Assembly: GCA_030040415.1 (NCBI GenBank)
Contig: JASHTT010000683.1
Span: 1 to 7,514 of the forward strand
Origin: Streptosporangiaceae bacterium
GTDB lineage: Bacteria; Actinomycetota; Actinomycetes; Streptosporangiales; Streptosporangiaceae
DNA: 7,514 bases
Direction: 5' to 3'
Shown here: positions 1 through 5,450 of the stretch, piece after piece
Numbering within the stretch: the first letter of the stretch is position 1
How the letters are laid out: every line of letters starts with the position of its first letter
Made by a program: the position numbers and the translations under genes
Notes under the pieces: model-generated
Seen by the model: only the letters and a program-made list of their open reading frames with translations
Databases searched by the model: none
Told to the model about the DNA's origin: nothing

Positions 1-1
1 C

Positions 2-553
2 CAAGGGCTGGGCTGGCGGCTCGACGCCGACTTCTCTAGCGGCCCGGACTTCCGGGTGGTGCAGATGGACCCGCCCGGGTCCGCCTGCTCCGTGATCTTC
101 GGCAGCGGGCTCACGACTGCCGCCCCGGGTTCCGCCGATGGCCTGCAGCTGATCACCAACGACATCGAGGCGGCTCGGGCGGAACTAGCCAGCCACGGCG
201 CGCCCGTCAGCGAGGTGTTCCACGATGCCGGCGGCGTCTTCCACCACGCCGGAACCGCTGGCCGTGTCGCCGGCCCGGCGCCCGACCATAAGAGTTACGG
301 CTCGTGGGTCTCGTTCACCGACCCGGACGGCAACTACTGGTACGTCCAGGAGATCACAACCCGCCTGCCCGGGCGGTCGACCTCGGCGCTTGCCGCGTTC
401 GACTCGGTGGCCGGGCTCGCGCAGGCGCTGCGCCGGGCGGCAGCCGCGCACGGGAAGCACGAGGAAGAAATCGGTCATGCCGATCCGGACTGGCCGGACT
501 GGTACGCGCAGTACATGGTGGACGAGTCGGCCCGGCAAGGTGCGCCTTCATGA
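2..553 (+). CDS. VOC family (glyoxalase/bleomycin-resistance fold) protein, 5' truncated by window edge
   Basis: The reading frame is open from base 2, so this is the last 183 residues of a longer protein whose start lies outside the window. Visible VOC hallmarks are a strand-helix unit near fragment residues 48-64 (GLQLITNDIEAARAEL) and the closing strand with SFTDPDGNYWYVQE near 104-117. In this fold the Glu of VQE is usually a metal ligand. The FHDAGGVFHHAG stretch near 73-84 is common in actinobacterial members. A tail of about 55 residues follows the fold (roughly 126-183), with a predicted helix and a Trp-rich DWPDWYAQYM segment; I recall similar tails in other actinobacterial VOC proteins. 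The family covers lyases, dioxygenases and drug-binding proteins, so the substrate cannot be assigned. The stop overlaps the next gene's ATG, implying translational coupling to the flavoprotein. Family call firm, function unknown. Confidence 0.88.
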   Translation, partial: QGLGWRLDADFSSGPDFRVVQMDPPGSACSVIFGSGLTTAAPGSADGLQLITNDIEAARAELASHGAPVSEVFHDAGGVFHHAGTAGRVAGPAPDHKSYGSWVSFTDPDGNYWYVQEITTRLPGRSTSALAAFDSVAGLAQALRRAAAAHGKHEEEIGHADPDWPDWYAQYMVDESARQGAPS

Positions 554-1887
554 GCGAATTCGACTACGACGTCATTGTGCTCGGGGCCGGCTCACCGGGC
601 GAGCACTGCGCCGGAGAACTCGCCGACGGAGGCATGAAGGTGGCCGTGGTCGAACGGGACCTGGCCGGCGGAGAGTGCTCGTACTGGGCGTGCATCCCAT
701 CCAAGACCCTGCTGCGTCCCGGGGAGGCCGTGCACGGCGCGGTCGAGGCGGCGGCCAGCGCTGAGGTCGACGTCGCCGCCGCGCTTGCCTACCGGGACTT
801 CATGGTCGGCGACTACTCCGACACCGGGCAGGTGGCCTGGCTGGAAAGCAAGGGAATCGCCCTCATCCGGGGCACCGGCACGCTGGCCGGGCCGGGGGTT
901 GTCGAGGTCGGGGGCAAGCGCTACTCGGCGCTGCATGTGGTGGTGGCGACGGGCTCGGACCCGGTGCTGCCGCCGGTGCCCGGCCTGCGCGAATTGGACG
1001 GCGTGTGGGGCAGCCGCGAGGTGACCAGCATGAAGGCCGTCCCGCGCAAGCTGCTCATACTGGGTGGCGGGCCGGTCGGCGCCGAGATGGCTCAGGCCTG
1101 TCACCGGCTGGGTGCCGACGTGACGCTGGCCGAGGCCAGCTCGCACGTGCTCGCTCGCGAGCCGGCACCGCTGGGCGAGGCGCTTGGCGAGGAGTTGAGC
1201 CGGGATGGCATAGAACTAATCCTCGGCTTGAAGGTGACGGGGGCCCGACGAGAGGGCGAGGACTACGTCCTGGTCCTGGAAGACGGCCGCGAGTTGCACG
1301 GCGACCGCCTGCTGGTGGCTACTGGCCGCCGGCCGCGACTGCCCGGCGGCCTGGAGAGCGTTGGGATCACCGCCGGACCGCATGGCATCACCGTCGACTC
1401 GCGGCTGAGCGCGGGGGATCGGCTGTGGGCAATCGGCGACGTTACCGGCATCCGGCTGCTCACCCACGTCGGCAAGTACCAGGGCGAGGTTGTCGCGTCG
1501 AACATTCTCGGCGAGGAGCGCGAGGCCCACTACGAGGCCATACCCGACGTGGTCTACACAGATCCGCAAGCTGCCTCGGTCGGCGACGGCAATGCGCGGT
1601 TCAGCGCCACCGTCCCGGTAACCGAGGTGGCGAAGATGGCGACGTACGACCATGACTACGCGAAGTCCAAGGGATTCCTCACGCTGCTGTCCGACGGCGA
1701 GATCCTCACCGGCGCCTACGCGCTCGGTCCTGAAGCCGGCGAGTGGTTGCAGCAGGCCACGCTGGCCATCCGCGGCCGCGTGCCGCTGCAGGTGCTGCGT
1801 GACGTGATCCAGCCGTTCCCCACCTTCTCCGAGATCTACGTGGCCGCGCTGAAGGCACTGCGGAGCCAGATCGCGAGCGCCAGCTAG
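550..1887 (+). CDS. Class I pyridine nucleotide-disulfide oxidoreductase (dihydrolipoamide dehydrogenase/mercuric reductase-like), NAD(P)/FAD-dependent
   Basis: Predicted cytosolic FAD enzyme of 445 residues, slightly short for a family usually near 450-480. In order: the FAD dinucleotide-binding motif GAGSPG (12-17) with the ribose-binding Glu35; the redox disulfide C43-SYWA-C48 followed by IPSK; a NAD(P)-binding Rossmann motif LGGGPVGAEMA in the middle; the second FAD motif WAIGDVTG near 295; and a C-terminal dimerisation domain. The family normally ends with HxHPTxxE, supplying the His-Glu acid/base pair. Here the sequence is QPFPTFSE, so Phe423 (TTC at 1816-1818) sits at the catalytic His while Glu428 remains. 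The substrate is therefore unlikely to be lipoamide handled in the classical way. The ATG at 550 is chosen for its match to the family N-terminus, AAGG nine bases upstream and the ATGA overlap with the VOC gene. A longer upstream frame exists but reads antiparallel composition of the VOC gene. Physiological substrate unknown. Confidence 0.93.
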   Translation: MSEFDYDVIVLGAGSPGEHCAGELADGGMKVAVVERDLAGGECSYWACIPSKTLLRPGEAVHGAVEAAASAEVDVAAALAYRDFMVGDYSDTGQVAWLESKGIALIRGTGTLAGPGVVEVGGKRYSALHVVVATGSDPVLPPVPGLRELDGVWGSREVTSMKAVPRKLLILGGGPVGAEMAQACHRLGADVTLAEASSHVLAREPAPLGEALGEELSRDGIELILGLKVTGARREGEDYVLVLEDGRELHGDRLLVATGRRPRLPGGLESVGITAGPHGITVDSRLSAGDRLWAIGDVTGIRLLTHVGKYQGEVVASNILGEEREAHYEAIPDVVYTDPQAASVGDGNARFSATVPVTEVAKMATYDHDYAKSKGFLTLLSDGEILTGAYALGPEAGEWLQQATLAIRGRVPLQVLRDVIQPFPTFSEIYVAALKALRSQIASAS

Positions 1888-2900
1888 TGGGCCGGATCGT
1901 GACGGCTGCAATTGGCGTGCTGCCCGACGACCTCGCCGGGCGGCTACGCGGCGAAGACGTGCCGACCTGGCGGCCGCCGATGCTCGCCACCCTCACTGAG
2001 GAACGCTTCTCCGATCCAAACTGGATCTTCGAGCGGAAGTTCGACGGCATCCGCCTGCTCGCCTTCCGTGACGGGAACAAGGTGACGCTGCGCTCGCGCA
2101 ACGACCTGCCACTCGAAGACACCTATCCGGAAATAGCCGATGCGCTGGCCGCTCAGGACTGTCCGCGCGTCGGCATCGACGGCGAGGTCGTCGCCTTCGA
2201 GGGTCGCCGGACCAGCTTTGCCCGCCTTCAGGGTCGCTCGGGCCTGCACAACGAGGCCGCGGCCCGGGCCAGTCGGATCGCCGTCTACTACTACGTCTTC
2301 GACTTGGTGCATCTTGACGGCTTCGACACCACGAGCTTGCCGCTGACGTGGCGCAAGCGGCTGCTCCGCAAGGCGTTGACGTTTCAAGATCCGCTGAGGT
2401 TCACTACGCATCGCGTGGGCGCAGGCGAGGAGGCGTACGCAGGCGCGTGCAGCCGCGGCGATGAGGGCGTGGTCGCGAAACGCTCGGACTCTGAGTACGT
2501 CGCCGGCCGCTCACCGAACTGGCTGAAGTTCAAGTGCGTCCGCGATCAGGAATTCGTTATCGGCGGCTTCACAGCACCGAAGGGCAGCCGCGTCGGACTT
2601 GGCGCGCTTCTGGTCGGCTACTACGCCGGGGATCAGCTGGTGTACGCCGGCAAGGTCGGGACCGGATTCTCCGAGCCAGTTCTCCACCAGTTGCGTGAGC
2701 GGCTGGATGAGCTGGCGCGCGAGCACTCCCCGTTCACGCGCGGTCAGCTCACGGAACGCGACGCACGTTGGGTAGCGCCGGAAGTGGTTGCGCAGATCGG
2801 CTTCACGGAGTGGACACGTGACGGCAAGCTCCGCCATCCGCGCTACCAGGGCCTGCGTTACGACAAGGCAGCTCGCGAGGTGGTCAGGGAGTCTAACTGA
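1887..2900 (+). CDS. ATP-dependent DNA ligase, LigD ligase-domain type (NHEJ-related), standalone
   Basis: Seals DNA nicks by ATP-dependent adenylation. At 337 residues it is close to the size of the LigD ligase module (adenylation domain plus OB fold), with no polymerase or nuclease domain attached. Motif I is K51-F-D-G-I-R, with Lys51 (AAG at 2037) the predicted AMP acceptor. The DGEVVAF segment is at 98-104, motif III-like YYVFDLVHLDG near 135-145, motif IV DEGVVAK at 192-198 and motif V WLKFK at 212-216. The OB fold begins near EFVIGGF (222), and the motif VI-like LRHPRYQGLRYDK lies close to the C-terminus. The GTG at 1887 overlaps the preceding TAG by one base. In-frame GTGs at 1899 and 1917 are alternatives, and none has a strong ribosome site, fitting coupled translation. 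Such ligases often work with Ku and a LigD polymerase; neither is in this window, so a repair role is inferred from family only. Confidence 0.95.
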   Translation: MGRIVTAAIGVLPDDLAGRLRGEDVPTWRPPMLATLTEERFSDPNWIFERKFDGIRLLAFRDGNKVTLRSRNDLPLEDTYPEIADALAAQDCPRVGIDGEVVAFEGRRTSFARLQGRSGLHNEAAARASRIAVYYYVFDLVHLDGFDTTSLPLTWRKRLLRKALTFQDPLRFTTHRVGAGEEAYAGACSRGDEGVVAKRSDSEYVAGRSPNWLKFKCVRDQEFVIGGFTAPKGSRVGLGALLVGYYAGDQLVYAGKVGTGFSEPVLHQLRERLDELAREHSPFTRGQLTERDARWVAPEVVAQIGFTEWTRDGKLRHPRYQGLRYDKAAREVVRESN

Positions 2901-2934
2901 GCGGAGGTCCCGCCAAACCGGGCGAGCTCGTGAA

Positions 2935-2947
2935 TTGCGCCGCGCAA
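2935..2947. promoter_or_regulatory. Perfect short inverted repeat upstream of the CipC-like gene
   Basis: TTGCGC-C-GCGCAA: two perfect 6-bp arms around one base, in the 88-bp gap between the ligase stop and the CipC-like start, 41 bases before the ATG. It could bind a dimeric regulator. In GC-rich DNA a repeat of this length may also be chance. Confidence 0.3.
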
Positions 2948-2988
2948 CCACTCGCCGGCCAATGGCGTGGGCGACTAAGTTCAGCATT

Positions 2989-3312
2989 ATGGGACTCTTT
3001 GACATGCTCGAAGCTCGCGGCGCGTATGACCAGGTTTATGGCGGCGGAATGCCGCATCACGACGTGACGCATGAACTGCTGGCGGGCGCTGCCGGATTCG
3101 AGGCAGTCCGCATGTACGAGCATCACCGTGAGCGGGAAGGCATCGTCGAGCACCACGGGCTCGGCAAGGAGCTGCTGGCAGGGTTCGCCGCCGCGGAGGT
3201 CGACAAGCACTTCGACAGTGGCCGCATGGGCCACCTGGACCGCGAGCAGGCCAGGCGCCAGGCCCGGGAACAAGCCGACTACCTGTGGCAGCAGCATCAC
3301 GGGGGTTATTGA
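2989..3312 (+). CDS. CipC-like / DUF3759 family small protein
   Basis: A 107-residue soluble protein with no signal peptide or membrane segment. It matches from memory the fungal CipC (concanamycin-induced protein C) / DUF3759 pattern along its length: an N-terminal MGLFD...AYDQVY, then THELLAGAAGFEAVRMYEHH (27-46), KELLAGFAAAEVDKHF (60-75), and a C-terminal helix LDREQARRQAREQADYLW (83-100). In fungi the family is linked to stress and antibiotic responses, but the biochemical role is unknown. It is rich in His (11 of 107), several in adjacent pairs. The ATG at 2989 is preferred because MGLFD aligns with family N-termini. An in-frame ATG at 2962 would add nine residues, and neither start has a clear ribosome site. 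It sits after the ligase with an 88-bp gap, so it may have its own promoter. Its 3' end overlaps the convergent membrane gene by seven bases. Confidence 0.82.
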   Translation: MGLFDMLEARGAYDQVYGGGMPHHDVTHELLAGAAGFEAVRMYEHHREREGIVEHHGLGKELLAGFAAAEVDKHFDSGRMGHLDREQARRQAREQADYLWQQHHGGY

Positions 3313-3992
3313 CCGGCTGGCGCGGCCATGCGGGCGGCCTTCTTCCTGTTGTGCGTGCCGTAGCCGACTGTCCATGCAAACAGGAGTGCCACGAACACGA
3401 ACGGCATGACCTTGGAGATCACCAGAGCCATCCCGGTCGATGTGGTGAGGGCGATTATGACCCGCAGAACGGCTTCGATGACAAACGCCACGCCCCAGAC
3501 GGCGGTCATGACCCGGAATACTCGACGGAAACCCGCGTAGCTGTGCCAGAGCATGGTCATTTCCCGGCCCTTATCGGTATCCGGCCCGGCGAACTCCCTG
3601 GCGAACCCGAACATCAGCGGCTGCCGCGTGAACAGCGAGCCGAGTAGCCCGACGGCGAACACACCGGTGGGCACTGACCCCTCGATGAGCAGCAGCCGGG
3701 CGTTGTGACTGACCAGGCCAAGCACCGTTCCAACGCCGATCCCGGTCAGCACTAGGGCACCCACGACTTCGAGTCGCCGGTGCCTGATGCCATCAACGCT
3801 GACGGGAATCGCTGGGAACACCCCGCTGAGGAGCAGGGACGTCACGGCCGACATGCCTGCCGAACGCAGCAGGTTGTAAGCCACCAGTGGCGCGACGACG
3901 TCGAAGATCACGATCACGGTGACCGAGCGGAGTCGGCTGCCTTTCGCCGCACTTGCGCGGGTGTCGTGAGTGGCGTCATTGCTGGCGTCCAT
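3306..3992 (-). CDS. Polytopic membrane protein, VC0807-like family
   Basis: A 228-residue integral membrane protein with about six hydrophobic segments, near residues 22-44, 48-66, 75-96, 107-122, 159-182 and 187-211. Between them are features I associate with the VC0807-like family: a first helix with FDVVAPLVAYNLLRSAG, a basic HRR loop near 71-73, a SLFTRQPL segment (119-126), then FRRVFRVMTAVWGVAFVIEAVL (155-175). The N-terminus (1-20) is polar and the C-terminus basic (RKKAARM), which suggests a cytoplasmic end. Function of the family is not established; transport or envelope roles would be guesses. The ATG at 3992 is chosen because GAGAGG lies nine bases upstream. A longer frame to 4184 would run through the palindrome and is not family-like. 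It is divergent from the PadR regulator with a 157-bp gap, and is probably its target. Confidence 0.85.
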   Translation of the reverse strand: MDASNDATHDTRASAAKGSRLRSVTVIVIFDVVAPLVAYNLLRSAGMSAVTSLLLSGVFPAIPVSVDGIRHRRLEVVGALVLTGIGVGTVLGLVSHNARLLLIEGSVPTGVFAVGLLGSLFTRQPLMFGFAREFAGPDTDKGREMTMLWHSYAGFRRVFRVMTAVWGVAFVIEAVLRVIIALTTSTGMALVISKVMPFVFVALLFAWTVGYGTHNRKKAARMAAPAGQ

Positions 3993-4001
3993 GCGAACGG
4001 A

Positions 4002-4007
4002 CCTCTC
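4002..4007 (-). promoter_or_regulatory. Ribosome binding site fixing the start of the membrane protein
   Basis: GAGAGG on the minus strand, nine bases before the ATG at 3992. It decides between this start and longer in-frame starts up to 4184, which would read through the inverted repeat. Confidence 0.65.
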
Positions 4008-4099
4008 GCGATGCTGCGAAGACCGCGCCTGGCCCAGGGCCCGTGGCCTGCCCCTGTGCAGCCACCTGACCCCGGCCGCCGCCCGCAGTCCTCTTGCTG

Positions 4100-4129
4100 T
4101 TGCCAGCATAGGTCGTTTCGACCTATGCT
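4100..4129 (+). promoter_or_regulatory. Candidate promoter for padR inside the palindrome
   Basis: TTGCCA (4100-4105) and TATGCT (4124-4129) are separated by 18 bases, close to a housekeeping-sigma -35/-10 pair. Transcription would begin near 4136, leaving only about a 14-base leader before the ATG at 4150. Inferred from sequence only. Confidence 0.45.
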
Positions 4130-4134
4130 GGCAA
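4105..4134 (-). promoter_or_regulatory. Candidate promoter for the membrane gene, mirror image of the padR promoter
   Basis: Because the repeat is perfect, the minus strand carries the same TTGCCA (4134-4129), 18-base spacer and TATGCT (4110-4105). Transcription would begin near 4098 and give a leader of about 105 bases before the ATG at 3992. Inferred from sequence only. Confidence 0.4.
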
Positions 4135-4149
4135 GGTAGATTGCATGCC

Positions 4150-4716
4150 ATGTCCGAACGGCAGCTGACCGCGTTCGAGCACATCCTGCTCGGCCTGGTC
4201 TGCCTGGCTCCGTCATCCGGCTACGACCTGAAGCGGATCTTCGCGGTCACGCCCATGGGGGTCTACCAGCCCAGCTCTGGCGCGCTCTATCCGGCGTTGC
4301 GTCGCCTGGAACTCAAGGGCCTTGTCCAGGCCCAGGCCGCAGCTGACGGCGTCACAGAGTCAGCCCGTCGTCGCCGCGTCTACGAACCGACGCAGGCCGG
4401 CCGGGACGCCCACATGGACTGGCTGCGCACGCCGGTGGAAGCCGGGACGGTTGGGCGCGACCTCGGCCTGCATCTGATGCGCTTCGTAATGATCGAGAAC
4501 GTGTTCGCGCCGGAAGAGGTGGTCGCATTCCTGCAGAGCCTCGCGGACGCGCTCGCGGCGTTCGTCGCGCAACTGGAGAACTATGCCGCGGTCACCGACC
4601 ACGGCAGCCGCCATCCGGCGCTTGCGCTCGAGCACGGAGTGGCGATCCACCGGGCGAGCCTGAGCTGGGCCGAGCGCACCATCGCGGCGCTGTCTGCCGA
4701 ATCCGGTAACCGCTAG
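4150..4716 (+). CDS. PadR family transcriptional regulator
   Basis: A 188-residue DNA-binding protein with the two-part PadR layout. The N-terminal winged helix-turn-helix (about residues 8-85) shows ILLGLVCLAPSSGYDLKRIF, then SSGALYPALRRLELKGLV (42-59), which holds the recognition helix, and a wing ending RRVYEPTQAGR. The C-terminal helical part (about 92-185) resembles the virulence-activator alpha C-terminal dimerisation/effector domain, starting MDWLRTPVE. It probably represses the divergent membrane gene and itself through the palindrome immediately upstream. The ligand is unknown; many relatives respond to phenolics, drugs or other small molecules. The start ATG at 4150 fits the family N-terminus; AAGG overlaps the end of the palindrome, rather far from the start (13 bases). 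The stop shares CTAG with the convergent lspA stop. Confidence 0.93.
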   Translation: MSERQLTAFEHILLGLVCLAPSSGYDLKRIFAVTPMGVYQPSSGALYPALRRLELKGLVQAQAAADGVTESARRRRVYEPTQAGRDAHMDWLRTPVEAGTVGRDLGLHLMRFVMIENVFAPEEVVAFLQSLADALAAFVAQLENYAAVTDHGSRHPALALEHGVAIHRASLSWAERTIAALSAESGNR

Positions 4717-5288
4717 CCGGCTCTGCCGGGATTGACCCGAGTCCGGCGAGCCGGAGCCGACCCCCGGTGTCGCCATAGCCACCCGCCTGCGGCGATCAGG
4801 ATGCCTCCCCTGAGCCAGACATCCGCCAGGTTGAAGGTCGGGCCGTAGAACCAGACATGGAGCCAGTCGACGACGCCGCCATGCAGCGCGGCGGGCGGCC
4901 GCGTCATGCGATCGATCAGGTTCCCGGCCGCACCCGCGGCAGCGAGCGCGGCGCCGAAGCTTTCAGCTCGGCTGTTAGCGCGCAGTGCCCACGTTCCCAG
5001 CAGGATCACCGCGGCATACGCGACGGCGGTGAGTACCGGTTCGTAGCTTGCGCCGAGCCCGAAGGCGGCACCGTGATTGATGACAAGCCGGAGTCGTAGC
5101 AGCCCCCCGGCAACGGTGATAATGCGCCCGTCGGAGAGCCGGGACAGCGCCCATTCCTTGGTTGCGACGTCGGCTCCAATCCCGAGCGCTGCGACCAGGG
5201 CACACCACAGCGCCCGTCTCACCGACAAATGCGCAGCTGCCACGCGCAACCGCTTCGCTGCCTCCCGCGGAGCTGCGATGCATGCCAT
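4713..5288 (-). CDS. lspA: Lipoprotein signal peptidase (signal peptidase II)
   Basis: Membrane aspartyl protease that removes signal peptides from diacylglyceryl-modified prolipoproteins. The 191-residue product has four hydrophobic segments (about 27-42, 84-101, 110-125, 157-172) and the family blocks in order: D40-VATK44, N71-HGAAFG, GNLIDR (122-127), VVD141 and FNLAD156. Asp141 and Asp156 correspond to the catalytic aspartate pair, so the enzyme looks active. The GNLIDR-to-VVD loop contains a short Pro/Ala-rich stretch, and the sequence is divergent elsewhere (DWLHVWFYG instead of a typical DFI/DFL segment). The ATG at 5288 has AGGG eight bases upstream. It stands alone between padR and an RNA helicase, not beside a pseudouridine synthase or isoleucyl-tRNA synthetase gene as is common, so it may be a second copy. 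It converges on padR with a four-base overlap. Confidence 0.94.
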   Translation of the reverse strand: MACIAAPREAAKRLRVAAAHLSVRRALWCALVAALGIGADVATKEWALSRLSDGRIITVAGGLLRLRLVINHGAAFGLGASYEPVLTAVAYAAVILLGTWALRANSRAESFGAALAAAGAAGNLIDRMTRPPAALHGGVVDWLHVWFYGPTFNLADVWLRGGILIAAGGWLWRHRGSAPARRTRVNPGRAG

Positions 5289-5380
5289 GTAACCAACCCT
5301 GCCTCGCTGGCTGCTGCCAGTAGTCGGCCTAGGGCAATGCGCTTGCAGCGGAACTTCACAGCGCGACAAGTGGCCCGCCG

Positions 5381-5397
5381 CTTAGCTTAAATCTAAG
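5381..5397. promoter_or_regulatory. AT-rich inverted repeat between the helicase and lspA
   Basis: CTTAG-CTTAAAT-CTAAG: 5-bp arms around seven bases, a conspicuous AT-rich island in GC-rich DNA, about 95 bases upstream of the lspA start. It could be a promoter or operator element for lspA, or the tail of the helicase terminator. I could not place a convincing -35/-10 pair. Confidence 0.25.
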
Positions 5398-5400
5398 ATC

Positions 5401-5422
5401 GCTGGGCGGCAGCCTGCCCAGC
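5401..5422 (-). terminator. Possible terminator hairpin after the DEAD-box helicase
   Basis: GCTGGGC and GCCCAGC form a perfect 7-bp stem around eight bases, starting 29 bases after the helicase stop on the minus strand. On that strand it is followed by an AT-rich stretch (GATCTTAGATTTAAG) rather than a clean U-tract. A weak intrinsic terminator is plausible. Confidence 0.4.
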
Positions 5423-5450
5423 CGGTGCCAGCGGGCGCCGCCCCCGTCTC

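Larger units (their letters stand above)
4100..4134. promoter_or_regulatory. Perfect 35-bp inverted repeat, candidate PadR operator in the divergent promoter region
   Basis: Left arm TTGCCAGCATAGGTCG (4100-4115), centre TTT (4116-4118), right arm CGACCTATGCTGGCAA (4119-4134): sixteen of sixteen positions pair. It lies in the gap between the membrane gene and padR and ends 15 bases before the padR ATG. PadR proteins are dimeric winged-helix repressors that commonly sit next to their target and bind short dyads in the shared promoter, so autoregulation plus control of the membrane gene is the natural reading. A hairpin terminator is unlikely because no U-tract follows on either strand and no gene ends here. 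Confidence 0.85.

Noticed and set aside
304..549. Upstream extension of the disulfide reductase in frame
   Set aside because: Encodes Arg/Gly-rich sequence out of frame with the VOC gene; the family N-terminus and ribosome site fit the ATG at 550.
592..1146. Long minus-strand open frame opposite the disulfide reductase
   Set aside because: It is a shadow of the third-codon GC bias of the real gene; the product is Arg/His/Gly-rich with no recognisable fold.
1216..1911. 231-codon minus-strand frame opposite the reductase 3' end
   Set aside because: Lies entirely opposite an obvious enzyme, has no family resemblance and no ribosome site that I can see.
3285..3647. Plus-strand frame opposite the membrane protein 3' end
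   Set aside because: Polar, composition-driven sequence antisense to a clear multi-helix membrane protein.
4100..4134. Reading the 35-bp palindrome as an intrinsic terminator or a mobile-element end
   Set aside because: No gene ends nearby, no U-tract follows, there is no transposase, and no second copy is seen in the window.
3993..4184. N-terminal extension of the membrane protein
   Set aside because: Would translate the palindrome and part of padR; the GAGAGG site and hydrophobic pattern support the start at 3992.
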